Shown here: positions 1 through 11,139 of the stretch, in pieces
How the letters are laid out: each line of letters starts with the position of its first letter
Position numbering within the stretch: the first letter of the stretch is position 1
DNA from: Sialis fuliginosa
Lineage: Eukaryota > Arthropoda > Insecta > Megaloptera > Sialidae
NCBI GenBank assembly: GCA_961205875.1
Contig: OY540821.1
Location: 12,400,001-12,464,000 of the forward strand
Direction: 5' to 3'
DNA length: 64,000 bases
Position numbers and translations under genes: made by a program
Notes under the pieces: generated by a model
What the model was told of the DNA's origin: nothing
Databases searched by the model: none
What the model saw: only the letters and a program-made list of their open reading frames with translations

Positions 1-338
1 TAAATGTATCGAATATTAACCCCCCCTGTATTTGTATCAAAAACTTTTGTCGTTTGTCCAAACTTGACATTTAGGATTTATGTGATTTTTTTTTATCGGA
101 AATGTCATGCTGGGATAAGGTTTAATTGTATTTTAACCCTTTAGGTACTTGATGTTTTTACACGCTGGGAATTTTTTTGTGTGAGTTATGATTTAAAATC
201 GATTTGTTATAATTTTGAATACACACTTGTATTGTAAATATTTGTATTTTAACAAATATTGTAAGTGCATTCTTAAATGTTGTAATATAATTTGCAATGA
301 ATGTCTAAAATAACGTTTTTGTATTTTAACCCCCTAAT

Positions 339-400
339 AGTATAAATGCGAAAGTAAGTCTGTCTGTCTGTGTGTGTGTTTGTTATCTTTTCATTTATAT
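339..400 (+). repeat. Truncated 5' end of Helitron-like repeat
   Basis: The stretch begins with the TATAAATGCGAAAGT core followed by GTCTGTCTGTCTG, which is the start of the commonest dispersed repeat in this window (compare 2947, 3809, 37354, 46978 and 58441). The match ends after about 60 bases, so only the 5' end is present. No coding potential is visible. Confidence 0.6.
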
Positions 401-424
401 AAAAAAATACAATTTATCGAAATA

Positions 425-600
425 TCTCAACCCCAGCACCACTTACTGGGTCCAAAAAATCTATAAACTTATCAGAGCACAAAACGAACATATGGTGTGA
501 ATATGGCTTTGATACGTCCAATGGTTTAGGCCTGATGAGAACACATACATACGCACCAACGTTTTTATATATTAAGATATAGTCATGTTTATAAAAATAT
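425..600 (-). repeat. Degenerate dispersed repeat, minus strand
   Basis: Read on the minus strand this stretch has the layout of the insect repeats found elsewhere here: an AT-rich start, then CTAAACCATTGGACG-like text, then a short moderately GC-rich body. It resembles the element at 54820 only in general form and I cannot align it in detail. A minus-strand open frame of 71 codons crosses it, but nothing in that frame matches a family I know, and it is more likely a by-product of the repeat. Confidence 0.3.
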
Positions 601-716
601 AATAACAAAATATAAAAATACAAACGCAATCATAGAACGTTGAAATAGGCATATACATCCACCATTCCCAATATTTTATTCAAAAGTTCTCTCCATAATA
701 ACAAAACTCACACTAA

Positions 717-899
717 AACTTCGCGATTCGGATCTTTTATTGCGAAAGCATCTTCTTGAGCCGCACCCGCGATTATGCTGTATTTTATCAAAATCCGTAC
801 GGGGATTCCCCTTTAGGGCGAGCACAAAAATTTATTAGTGTCTTTTATTCCGATTCAGAAACGTGGCGACCCTCTTTACTTTCAGAGGCGGTTCGTTAA
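717..899 (+). other. GC-rich 60-codon open frame, unidentified
   Basis: An uninterrupted plus-strand frame of 60 codons runs from just after a TAA at 714 to a TAA at 897. Base composition is clearly higher in GC than the surroundings, and the peptide is mixed and protein-like (it includes SRTRDYAVFYQNPYGDSPLG). There is no ATG in a useful place, no clear splice acceptor at its left edge, and I do not recognise the family. It could be an exon fragment, a transposon-derived coding remnant or chance. The minus strand also has shorter open stretches here, so strand is uncertain. Confidence 0.2.
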
Positions 900-2160
900 A
901 ATATACCATTTAAAAATTCCTGTGTTTTGTTTTCAAGCTTTCGTGGATATGTCTTGATTGAATATCTTTTATTAAAGTTTTTGCATTACATTCTTTGTTT
1001 AAAATCTGACAAATGAGCCACGCTAAAATGAATCGAGTGTAATATCTAATGCGGTTTTAATTGATTCGTTTGGATTCCCATCATTGAATCCGAACCCGAA
1101 ACTGAACCTTGAAAAAATAACGGTTTTTTAACTTAAATAGTTTGCACCATTCTGAACCGAAACCCTAACCCGAACCATAAATAAATTCCGGTTCAAGCCC
1201 TTGCTTTTATCTAAAGTTACAGCATGAGCAATATGTAAAATACTTTACAAGTATAAAATGTCATCTCCTATCCATCGTTAGGACAAGAAAGCAAAATTAC
1301 ATTTTGAAAAAAAAAAATATCTTGGTATATATTTCAAATATTTTATTTTCCTCATCACAAAAAAGTAAAGTGCTGCCACGTGTCACCTCTTTCCCCTTCT
1401 CACGGCCCACCACTGTTCAGCTGTTACAATGAGTCCGTCCCTAATGTCTGTGTTTTGAAACATTTGTTGATTTCGTTATGCACGGATGCGGAAACGCTTC
1501 TCCTCTGTCACAGTTTTCACAGCCTGCTGTTGTGCCCATATGGGCGTTATTAAATATGTATTTTTGTGTGCTTGAGTTTTGTAAGTGATGCATTGTTTTT
1601 GAGCTGATTAGGGTAAATTGTATTGTTTTAATGATATGAATTTATTTTTGTCATATAATTTTATATAATCTTTATTCGATTTGGAGAAAAAGCATAACAT
1701 AAATTTCAAAGAGAAAAATGTATTCAAATATCAAAATAAATAAATTATAACATATTTTATGATAAAATCAATTAAGAAAATTAGGTTACATTGTAAAAAT
1801 TACTATATTACACTTGGTATTTTACTAAATTTTCCCATAAAACTAGCATAGTAATTTTTATTATAATTTTTTATTTTATATATGATAGCTTACTAAAATG
1901 GCTGTAACTACTAAACCATTTATCTAAATCATTTGAAATTTAAAAACATGAAACAAAATTTTATAACAAACATTTTAAGACTATACCTAACTTTCTATGA
2001 TTTATAGTTAGAATACTATGTAGCCAAACAAAATATTTTTTATCCTTTCGTCATATTTCATTGTTATATTTGATGCACAATTTTTCTTACAGAGTCACGT
2101 ACTAAAATATTGACATTTTCTTGTAAAACAGCCTGTATATAAATAGGTAGTAATAATAAC
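900..2160. other. Non-coding stretch with a GC-rich island
   Basis: No gene is supported. About 1083-1200 holds short repeated text of the kind GAACCGAAACCC / CCGAACCC. About 1370-1560 is a GC-rich patch with a CACGTG E-box in GCCACGTGTCACC; it could be a conserved non-coding element. Within it a plausible acceptor (CTCCTCTGTCACAG) precedes a short frame that ends in TTTT before GTAAGTG, but the donor lacks G at -1 and the exon would be AT-rich, so I do not call it. The rest is AT-rich with no visible structure. Confidence 0.35.
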
Positions 2161-2734
2161 AGTAGCGCACATGACCTTGCCTATATCGTTTTCTATTCTT
2201 TTTGTCGCGGTATCACTTTGATATTTTTTTCTGTGGCAATCGATATCTGGCTAGCGTGCCAAATGGCCGTACTGCCGATGGCGATATTTCTTTGCCATGT
2301 TTATTATTATTACGTACATCACACAAATTTGAATTATGGAACGGAAATACAAACACGAAATTCGGTAGAATATTTTTATTATTATTAAATTTATATACAT
2401 AGAAAATATCTGCAACAGTTACTTCAGGGTACCAGGAAGTAGATGATATAAAATTGAATGTTGGTATGCGATATAATTTAAGATGATAAAATGCATACTT
2501 GATAATAGAATTTTGATATAACTTTTAGTAAGGCTGCACACGAGATAAAGCTCTCGTCTTGCAAGAAAATTAAACCGGTATCGTCACACTATCGTCTCGT
2601 ACCGAAAAATTTCTCCGCCTCGCGTGAGAATTTGTTTTCTATAAAAATATTTGTTCCATTAATCTTATATAATAAATAAAGAAAGTGGGTGTGCGTTGAA
2701 GTTATTCTTTTGTAAGCATGATTTAAAAATAACT

Positions 2735-2845
2735 GCTGAAACTAGTAGTGGCATCAAGCGAGCAAATGCAAATCTAATAATAATAAAAAAGTTGTACTAT
2801 CATAACAGAAATCTGAATTATCTACACCTAACCTAACTCATCCTG
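2735..2845 (+). repeat. Fragment of 3' half of Helitron-like repeat
   Basis: The text GCAAATGCAAATCTAAT, then ACTATCATAACAGAAATCTG and CACCTAACCTAACTC, repeats the 3' half of the larger Helitron-like copies, as at 3165-3260 and 13360-13455 (plus) and 29085-29150 and 53725-53825 (minus). Only this portion is present here. Confidence 0.5.
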
Positions 2846-2946
2846 TTATCTTCGTTGCATTACTACGATTTCCCCCTGAACGTGCCTAAAGAAGTGGAAC
2901 TTCAGAAATTCAAAGCATAACGGAATCATTTGAAATTGTAATTGTA

Positions 2947-3272
2947 TCCATACTATTATTATAAATGCGAAAGTGTGTCTGACTGTCTGTCTGTCTGTTT
3001 GTTCCCTTTTGCACGGCTAAACCGCTAAACCGATTTTGATGAAATTTGGCAGGGAGATAGCTTACATCCTGAGGAAGGACATATGCTACTTTGTATCCTG
3101 AAAATTTATTAGATAAAGAATGGATGTGTGATATTTATACACATTATAGGTTATACTTTTTTGGCGTAGACATCTAGCGTGCAAATGCGAACTAAAGGTT
3201 TTTTCGACTATTATACAGATACTATCTGTACTATTTACCTAACCTAACTTAAATTCTACGCGAATGAAGTCG
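2947..3272 (+). mobile_element. Non-autonomous Helitron-like element, 3' truncated
   Basis: The copy starts TCCATACTATTATTATAAAT directly after an A, then has the GACTGTCTGTCTGTCTG tract, AAACCGATTTTGATGAAATT, and a body with TAGCGTGCAAATGCGAAC and ACCTAACCTAACTTAAATT. It fades at ACGCGAATGAAGTCG, where other copies continue to GCGGGTAACAGCTAG. A TC start after A and a CTAG end before T are the known marks of Helitrons, which move by rolling-circle replication; small copies without a Rep/helicase gene depend on a relative elsewhere. No coding sequence is present. Confidence 0.65.
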
Positions 3273-3808
3273 TCGGACAGTCGTGATGCGGACAATAATA
3301 ATGTTCACTGTATCAAAAATCATTGTTTTAGCCGCTCGCATGTAATCGTCCACCGAACTATCCGTTGATTCATGCTACGAGTGTAGATCGATTCAAACAG
3401 CGATTTTTTAATCCATTAGAAAAATTATCCAATGTTCATATTTCTGTAATGATATTACAGGCAGGTTATGACTGGAATTTTTTATTCGGCAAATTGATGA
3501 TTGTTCAATATTTAACGATACATAGGCCTTCTGCAATGCGAGAAAAAAATAATAATGTAATTGAATGTTTGTAAAATGGGAACCACTTTTGATAACTGGT
3601 ATGTAAATTGCAAAGATTAATTTTTGTGTTGTTTGTTTAACTTTATCATACATGATTGTAGCTAGTTGATATTGGCATTATTTGATATACTCTATTTAGC
3701 GATATTGTCTCTCTATTGGGTGGATTATGTACCCATTATTTTCTATAGGTACTTTCTTTTGCTGATAAATTAGAAAATCAACTTCTTGTTAAGGAAGCTA
3801 TTTCCAAA

Positions 3809-4010
3809 TCCACACTAATATTATAAACACAAAAATAACTCTGTATCTCTGTTTGTTTCTTACCGCTTCACGGCTAAACAGATCTTAATGAAGTTTAACA
3901 GGGAGATAAATTACATCCTGAGGAAGAACATAGACTACTTTATATCCCGAAAAAAGTATTAGTTAAAAAAATATCAATTCAACGCGGGTGAAGTCGCGGG
4001 TAACAGCTAG
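3809..4010 (+). mobile_element. Complete non-autonomous Helitron-like element
   Basis: This 202-bp copy has both ends: TCCACACTAATATTATAAAC after an A, and GTCGCGGGTAACAGCTAG followed by T. That is the A|TC...CTAG|T arrangement expected of Helitrons, with no target duplication. A short GC hairpin can form just before the CTAG (GCGGG...CGCGG region). Middle text such as GCTAAACAGATCTTAATGAA and GAGGAAGAACATAGACTACT matches the other copies. It is only about 500 bp from the copy at 2947 and in the same orientation. Confidence 0.7.
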
Positions 4011-4367
4011 TTAAATTAGTAGCATTGTTTGAAATTAATTACTGTCTAAACATTAAAACTATCTGTTAAAAAAATTAAAAGACAAATTAAAATTGAGGCA
4101 GCTTTTATTAGGTAGGTACCTATATACCGGAAATGTTCCGTGGAAATCAAGTATCCTTTCGTGCTGACAATACTCGGAGAGTATTCCTATGGGAATACCG
4201 ATGGAAATCATTGCAATAACCAGATTTAACCTTGTTTGATTTTATTGTGTTTCCAAAGGACACCATAAATTTTCTTCATAAAATAGGTTGCGACTGTTTT
4301 TCTTTAATTTACGTAAACAATTAAATTTATTAGACGTTTTATTAAGTTGAAAAAAATCACTTTTTAC

Positions 4368-4647
4368 TATATAGATTTTGACATTCTGATTTCAAATTCG
4401 TCAACTATAATCAATTCCGACCACACGTTCAAAAGTTACAGCTATTTTTCTCCAAAATTTTGAAAATACTGAAACTTTGAGAGGCCATATCTCAAAAATG
4501 GTTTGAGATACAGACCCTACTTTATAAATAATAATTTTCATTATATTTCATCTAATTTTTCTTTTAAATCACAGATATTTAAACATTAAAATCCGCGAAT
4601 ATAAAGAAAAGAAAATAGCTCACGTTCACGTCGGATCACAATCGTGA
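4368..4647 (+). mobile_element. Fold-back element derivative (arm plus tail module)
   Basis: Positions 4368-4514 match one arm of the large inverted repeat at 40283-40970 (shared text: TATAGATTTTGACA, CAATTCCGACCAC, CTTTGAGAGGC, GGTTTGAGATACAGACC). The rest, to 4647, matches 47495-47626, including TCTAATTTTTCTTTTAAATC and ACGTTCACGTCGGATCACAA. The same arm-plus-tail pairing at two sites, with the arm reversed between them, suggests deletion derivatives of one larger palindromic element. Confidence 0.55.
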
Positions 4648-5548
4648 CCCGAAAAATTCAAGACCCGCACCCCCATATACCCTGAATTCAACGCAAATGT
4701 ACACAAAACATAATAAATTTAAAAAAATATGGCAATTACAACGAAAATTATTAACAACTAAAACTTTTAGTTAAGTTATAATACATAAATAAAACAATAT
4801 TTTAAATGTTATTTTTAAGAAAACAATGGGAAAATAAAACCAGTTTCAGGCATTTTAAATAACGCGATATATTTTTATTTATTTACGAGACGATTAATAA
4901 TATAATAAACGTTGTTAGTAAAATAAATTATTTTTTAGGAAAGGATTGTTGCATTGAAAACTCATTACTGTTTTATACTTCCGGTTTTATTTTTATTTTT
5001 CCGAGAATTTTTTGAACTGCCCACATATTTTTTATGCAAATAAACAGCATTATTCGTTAAATGTTTCCCATCGTTCCGTCAATGGATCTACTTACCTTCA
5101 GGGAAAAATGTAAAAAGTAAAAAATTTCATGCACTTAAACACTTTTATTAATAAATATAATATGTAAAATAAAATGTTTTAATTATTATTTTGAATGTCT
5201 AAACTTGAATGCTAAATTTACGTTTTATAAATCAATAAAATGTAACTTATCATGCTATATTACTATGTATAGGGTAGGCACTTGTAAATTCTTAAGTAAC
5301 AGAAATTGTTATGTTAATCTGCTTTAATTAATCATATGAAATGTGTCAAAACTTTAAGATTACATTATGTGATATTCATTTACTACATTTATAGTAGGTA
5401 CATGGGTCTAATAATGTATAGTAGTTGATACAGTGGTGGGTTTATAGATATACAGTTGCACAAAGAAATAATGTCCTGATAAAATTATTTTGTATCCCTA
5501 TTCGCTATGGTCAGTGACCACTTTGCCACCTATCGGATAAAACTTTAA

Positions 5549-5878
5549 CCCTTCTGAAGTTGCCAAAAAGCCATTTGAAATTTTTAAATATTATGTAAAA
5601 GAGCTATTAAAACTATATAACGCTGTGTGTGCTGTGTCAAATTGTGAGAATGAATTCATCCAATAAAACATTAAGTTTTCATCTTAAAATGCAGCTGTCA
5701 AAGAAGTATGGGTGAAAAATGTAAACTATACCTCCATTAATTATAAAAATATTTATGTTTGCTATGCACACTTTACTCCCAATGACGTTTTTAATAGTCC
5801 ATTTACATTGACGGTAAATAATATTAATAATTAAATCTTAATTTGAATTCAAATCGCTGTTTGGAAACTTCAGAAGGG
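5549..5878 (+). mobile_element. 330-bp inverted-repeat element with THAP remnant
   Basis: The element is bounded by CCCTTCTGAAGTTGCC and its inverted partner GGAAACTTCAGAAGGG. Between the ends lies a broken THAP-type zinc finger frame (separate entry). THAP domains are the DNA-binding part of P-element-type transposases, so this is best read as an internally deleted relic of a THAP-encoding DNA transposon. A clear 8-bp target duplication is not visible; TTAA lies at or near both ends (before CCCTT, and four bases beyond AGAAGGG), so a TTAA-type insertion cannot be excluded. Confidence 0.55.
5628..5810 (+). pseudogene. Degraded THAP domain of a DNA transposase
   Basis: Read in one plus-strand frame, the sequence gives CAVSNCEN, then after two in-frame stops a stretch with KEVWVKNVNYTS, and finally YVCYAHFTPNDVF. 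This has the C-x4-C ... W ... C-x2-H plan of the THAP C2CH zinc finger, with 38 positions between the second and third ligands, inside the usual spacing. The Trp and the HFTP-type motif after the last ligand also fit. THAP domains bind DNA in P-element transposases and in host proteins domesticated from them. The two stops at 5646 and 5667 make the frame non-functional. No further transposase domain follows within the inverted repeats. Identification rests on motif spacing alone. Confidence 0.6.
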
Positions 5879-6500
5879 CGACTTAATTTAAATTAATTTC
5901 GAACACGATTTTTCAACCATATCCACAATATGTCCATTTCCCTAGAAGCATGGAAGTAAAATGAATTTATTCAGTTCTAAAATTAGAAAATGTTTTCCGA
6001 AAAAGCAACGCAAAACTAAAAATTAAAATTTAAAAATATGGGAGTTTTAAACTTCTCTTATGTTTTGAAAAAGAGGTCTGTCAATTTCCCCTCCCAGTTC
6101 AAAAATATTTTTTTTGGGCGGGAGGTTGGGTTTAATTGACTTTTTTTTTAAATAAAAGATAACTCTGAGTGCTTCCAGAACTCACAATTTTTTTGGTTTT
6201 ACTATGTATTGAATTACTTATAATAATATGAACGATGTCAGAGTTTTTATTGTTTTTTGATGTGTTAATGAATATTTAAACGTAACAGATATCTTGTAGA
6301 TTTTTGTTTATTATGCGATACAAATGGCATAATTGTAAATGATCAATCATTCAAAATTACCCCAACGGGATTTCAACTCATTGTATTTTTGTAGAGTTTA
6401 AAAATGATATTTTACTGGAAACATTTTTGACAACAACAATTTTTCGTAATTTTGACACTGTTATTTTTATCTTCTTTCCAAAAATATTCGACATCGTTTA

Positions 6501-6768
6501 TTTTATATAGCACTGTAGAAGAATTTTCAATAATATTTTGTATTTTGAATAAAAATATAAAAATAAGTTTTAGTTGGAGCGATATTTTTATGTATCATTA
6601 AAAAATGTTATTTAAATAAGGTAAGATCGCCAAATATTCAAAAAAATATTCGTATATTTTATATAGCACTGTAGAAGAATTTTTAATAATATTTTTTATT
6701 TTGAATAAAAATATATACATATTTTTATGTATCATTAAAAATGTTTATATAAATAAGGTAAGATCGCC
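6501..6768. repeat. Imperfect tandem duplication, period about 156
   Basis: ATATAGCACTGTAGAAGAAT occurs at 6505 and 6661, and the following text (AATAATATTTTGTATTTTGA..., TTTTTATGTATCATTAAAAA, AAATAAGGTAAGATCGCC) is repeated in order. A reversed TGATCTTACCTTATTTG lies at about 7236-7252, so one or both units may be the end of an inverted-repeat element spanning to 7252. Confidence 0.6.
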
Positions 6769-7254
6769 TACGCCAGTGATATCTAATCCTACAAACGAGC
6801 ATGTTATTGAATAAGTGACACTAGTAATTACTGTATCTTCACAAATTTAAGAGGCCACGAGATTTAATGGAGTTTTACATGGAGCTTCTTATAATCTTTT
6901 TTTAATTTTAATTTTATTTTTTCAAAATTTCGGCTTACTCTTCTTAGTTATGCTATTGTTTAATTTTCTGAGATATACTAGTCGCGAAAGAGCAACAGTA
7001 AATTAAGTTTGTGTGTTCGATGTTTTTCTTCTTCTTATTTTCTAACATAAAGCGGAGCGTGTTTCTCCCTAAAAAATATCTTACCGTCGAGAAAATATTA
7101 AACATAAATTTTTTTTGTTTCATTTCGTTTGAGTCTACGTGAAAATATTTTTAATATTTTTGATAACCGCTTAAGATTTTAATTCATTTTATTCTCCAAA
7201 AAATGTATAAGAGAACAAAATAGAGACAATCTTTTGTGATCTTACCTTATTTGT

Positions 7255-8490
7255 TGTCATTATATCATAAATAAATATATTATAATAATTTTTTTTAATA
7301 TAAAAGAATATTTGTTATTTCGACTTGACATCTGATGTCTTCCTATAAAGGCATTAATTGTTGTACTTTTTAAATGCGTTTACATAAAATAAACATAAAA
7401 GATAATTTATTATCTATGTATTGTTTGATTCAGGTTTTTCTTTGTAATTTGTTTTGTTATTGATTGCTAATGTGACAATATGTCAGTTATTTTGTGATGG
7501 TAAAATAATGGTTTCATTTTACATAACATTACTCTTTCTATATGGTTTATTTGTGATATAAACATGAAGGTTATTGGAAATATTATTGATAATTTATGTT
7601 TTTTGTTGTTATTTATGGATATCATAAAATGTGTTGTCGAATTTTCACTAAAAATCTTCGATATATCTATTCTAATATATAAAGAGACACATATAGTGCG
7701 CGCGCGTGTGTATACAATTTACATATCGTGATACGCTATCATTCTAAACAGCTAAGCAGTGATTATTTATATTTTATATTAAATAAGTTTCCAGGTAACA
7801 TCAAGTCTTATCATTTTTTCAATTGTAAACATGTCATAGCATTTTTTACTGGAAAATCACAGTGATACAATACATTAATGAAAATTTATCACAAAAAATC
7901 AAACTACCACATCACATAGAAAACCGCTACATTACAATAAATTCTTAACACATAACGTGCCGTGAAAACCACCCCTGTAAAATATACAATAATGATACAC
8001 TGTAGTGAATAATGAAGAGTTTGTAATTGGGTCACAGCGGTCGGCCACGGTTAAGGGTAGAAGGGGTTGGGGGTATAAATGTGGGGATAGTGAGATCCGA
8101 ATGCTTCTGGTGACCACTACGGGGAGTTGAAAAAAGCAACATACATACATATGTACGTATATAGGTACAACCGTGTTTATATTTTAAAAACATTAATCAT
8201 CTGCTAAGCGATGACAGGGTCTGCATTCTTTTGTAGCTGCGGTGGTGTTGTGTCATTATTATTAACTGGGTATGCAGAGGTGTCTTTGAAATACCAACAT
8301 GCACAATATGTTGTTAATTAACCGATTGTTATACATATATCTTGCATTTCATTTTATTTTTATAAAATATTTATAAATATATACATATGTATGTGCATAA
8401 CTTTCTAGTAGTTTGCTTGCGTTTTCTTTATAATTTGATCCAGAGCTGTCAAAGTTCTTTTAAAAAATATGTAAATACAAATAGTAACAA
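7255..8490. other. AT-rich non-coding stretch
   Basis: No gene or clear repeat family is supported. A GCGCGCGCGTGTG run lies near 7697. A GC-richer patch at about 8025-8120 (AGCGGTCGGCCACGG, GGGGTTGGGGG) gives a 72-codon minus-strand frame that reads as low-complexity and is not convincing as protein. Short palindromes of the CATACATATGTATG kind recur here and elsewhere. Confidence 0.35.
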
Positions 8491-8492
8491 AT

Positions 8493-8605
8493 AAGGTATT
8501 GGCACCAGTCTTGGCTGCTTTAATAGTAAGGTATAATGTTTTTTGGGATTGATGGGCTTATCATGAACTCGTATGATTAGTAAAACAAGTACCTACCTTT
8601 TTAGT
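8493..8605 (-). mobile_element. AAGGTACTGGCACC-family MITE, truncated
   Basis: The fragment starts AAGGTATTGGCACCAGTCTT and continues with GTTTTTTGGGATTGATGGGC and AAACAAGTACCTACC, matching the start of the copy at 50221. The element stops before the far end seen in the full copies at 45426 and 50221. Confidence 0.6.
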
Positions 8606-9089
8606 AGTTCAACTGTTATTACAAATAAATGAAATATTGATTTTTTATGTTAAAAATGCGTTTCTAAAATATGCATCAAATATATATTTATTTTTATTGC
8701 ATGTAATATAAATAAATACATATAAAAGGTTATATATATACCTATATCTTCATAATATATTTACATTTATATATCAGAAAGAATTTTAATAATTACATAT
8801 AAGTTTATTCAAACTTCATTATTTATTAATGTTTGAATTTATAAATGATTTTATAAATGTATTGTAACATGATCTATACCTTAATGATTAATGTTTGTGA
8901 TGTATGGATGTATGTTATAAATAACAATGTGGATCTAATCTCATTAAGAGTTATTAATTTAAAACAAGTAAATACTTCTAGATCTCTTTAAATGATAAAT
9001 TGGTTTCTATTTATGATAATTGATTATATTTTACTTTTAATGTATTATTTTTTTATTACTATTGAGTATACTTTAAATTTGTTACAGAT

Positions 9090-9636
9090 AAGATACTGTC
9101 ACCAGTCTTGAACAATACCCCAGTGCTGAACATTGTTTTATTAAATGTACTGACTTAGAAATATTTGTTGATATTTGATTAATGTATCATTGCATTTAAC
9201 TAAATCTTACTGCGTGATTTGAAGATAATTGTTTATTTTGTTCCAAAGCAATGGACAAATAATTATCGCGGTTCGGCACACTATCAAGAAAAGTGTATTT
9301 TCTTATGGAAAATGCTTTATATTGTTTTCCATTTTACGACTCTTTATTTTATAAAATATAACGGCTGTATAGTAGCACAAATCATTTTGTAATTGTTAGC
9401 AAGTGTTCATAACTGGGTGTTCACTACTGGTTTTACGTTGTTTATTATTGGAGAAAACAACATAAACAAAATAAAAGGTTATAATTAAAAAAAAACTAAC
9501 TATATTTGTAGATTTTGTAATAAATTGATTTAATTTTATTAGTAACATGAATTCTTGATAATTACAAAAAAGTAACCCATCAATTCTAAAAACAATAAAC
9601 TTTGCACTTAAAGCGTTTAAGACTGGTGCTTGTACC
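9090..9636 (+). mobile_element. AAGGTACTGGCACC-family MITE, expanded copy
   Basis: The left end reads AAGATACTGTCACCAGTCTT followed by AATACCCCAGTGCTGAACAT; the right end reads AAGACTGGTGCTTGTACC. Both ends and the inner text (AGAAATATTTGTTGATATT; AAACAAAATAAAAGGTTATA) match the 387-bp copy at 45426. This copy is about 160 bp longer because of extra internal sequence around 9240-9400. Confidence 0.65.
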
Positions 9637-9639
9637 GTA

Positions 9640-10785
9640 TGTAGGTATAAATAAATGTCTTCTTAAAAAAATTAAATTAGTTTTTTGTAGTAAATTATTC
9701 GAAACAATTAAAAATCAATTAAAAATAGATGGTTAATTTATAGAACAAATTTGAATCAATTAACCGTAGATTATACAATAATAACTGTCGAGACATACAT
9801 GCATACCTACATATATATAAATATACATAGGTGAGTATTTTATAAATATACACCTGTTTATTTCTGTTTAATCTATTTTAAAATACAGGTTAAACTTCTA
9901 AAGAATTTATAACTAATGAAGTGTAATTACAAAGTGGATGAAAACAGTTTATCAATTATCTATTTAAATCTTTTCTCACCTGCAATTAAAATGTTTTAAT
10001 ATTTTAAAGGGGCGTTCAAAAATACTATCTCTAACTAGGATTCGTAGACTAATTACTAACAAGTTTTTGTTGCCTTAAAATGGAGATTGAATTTTTTATC
10101 TCATTAGGGACATAATTTAAAAATAATATATTCTATAATATTTAGTTCAGTGTTTCCAAAATCATAGGATTGAGTTGTGGCAATGATAACATTTGATAAG
10201 CAAAACTAGAAGAACAAATTGGCAAAGTTTGATCCAAATTCATGGGGTCCAATCTCAACATCTATATTATATTATTGTGAATTTAGTCTATTGTTTTGAT
10301 AATAATGTCTATTATTTACCAAATTAATATCTCGTTTAAGTAGATATAATTGCGTAAAGCTATCATTGTTGTTAATTCTCTAATCGTATAATTCATGCGT
10401 TTATTAATAGAATATTAAATTATTATATTATATCACTTCTCTATATATATACAACAATTAAGAGTGTAGTACTTCCAGGAACTATTATTGACTGTATTTA
10501 CGATAAATATGAATTACATAATATATATCACTATATTATATACATAGTAATGAATGTATTAATATTAATATTAATATAAATTATAATTAACCCTTGTAAT
10601 ATATATGATTACCAAATTTAAGTTAACGTAGGTGGATTAGATTTTGACTGAAAACAATTGTTAAAATTATAGCTGAATATTATTTTGATAAAACAAAAGT
10701 GCTTTAAAATACATTTTATGAAATAGCAGATGAAGTGAGCTTGAAGAAAACATCAAAATTCAATTGTTCTGTTTACCCAAATTAT
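9640..10785. other. AT-rich stretch, nothing identified
   Basis: No gene or known repeat end is visible. On the minus strand TTTTAATTGCAG abuts GTGAGAAAAG near 9979, a weak acceptor-donor pair that I do not call. From about 10000 to 10260 composition is slightly less AT-rich and the text is not obviously repeated in the window. Confidence 0.3.
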
Positions 10786-10989
10786 TTCAGATCATCTGAA
10801 CTTTGGACGAGACCAAGGCGATATTAATTTTATTTACAAGTCTCAGTTTTAAGACTATAATTATTGAAAATATACTATTCGATATTATTGTTTCCTCGCC
10901 ATATCGAAGATACGAGAAGCTTTGTAATCGTTTTAAAATAAGAAAAAAATTGTTCTCCGATTTCAAAATTTTAAATTGATCTTTCCGTT

Positions 10990-11139
10990 TCAGGTCAAAA
11001 CAAACACTTTTCGTTCCGTGTCTGTCTGTCCCCTGAATCTTTGTCACTCGCATAACTCTTGAACCATTGAACCGACAGACGGTCCCATTTCAAAAACGAG
11101 GAAGCATTGTGCATTTACTTGGCAGATGTATTTTTTAAA
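10990..11139 (+). repeat. Dispersed repeat fragment
   Basis: The text contains GTGTCTGTCTGTCCC, CTCTTGAACCATTGAACC, and then CGAGGAAGCATTGTGCATTT, CTTGGCAGATGTATTTTTTA. The last forty bases occur reversed at 35028-35067 with few differences, which shows a dispersed repeat. A minus-strand frame starting at an ATG (11053 down to 10787) overlaps it but matches nothing known. Confidence 0.45.

Noticed and set aside
5086-5110. Minus-strand CCCTGAAG|GTAAGTAG with a T-rich lead, ratchet-like
   Set aside because: The acceptor would be AAG, which is a poor 3' splice site, and the strand is opposite to the better-supported signals.
7675-7715. TATATAAAG followed by GCGCGCGCG
   Set aside because: Low-complexity TA and CG runs make a promoter call meaningless here.
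9960-9985. Minus-strand TTGCAG|GTGAGA
   Set aside because: The upstream tract is A-rich and not a pyrimidine tract. It shows that abutting AG|GT pairs occur by chance.
10787-11053. 88-codon minus-strand ATG frame
   Set aside because: It overlaps a dispersed repeat fragment, ends in AT-rich low-complexity residues, and shows no known motif.
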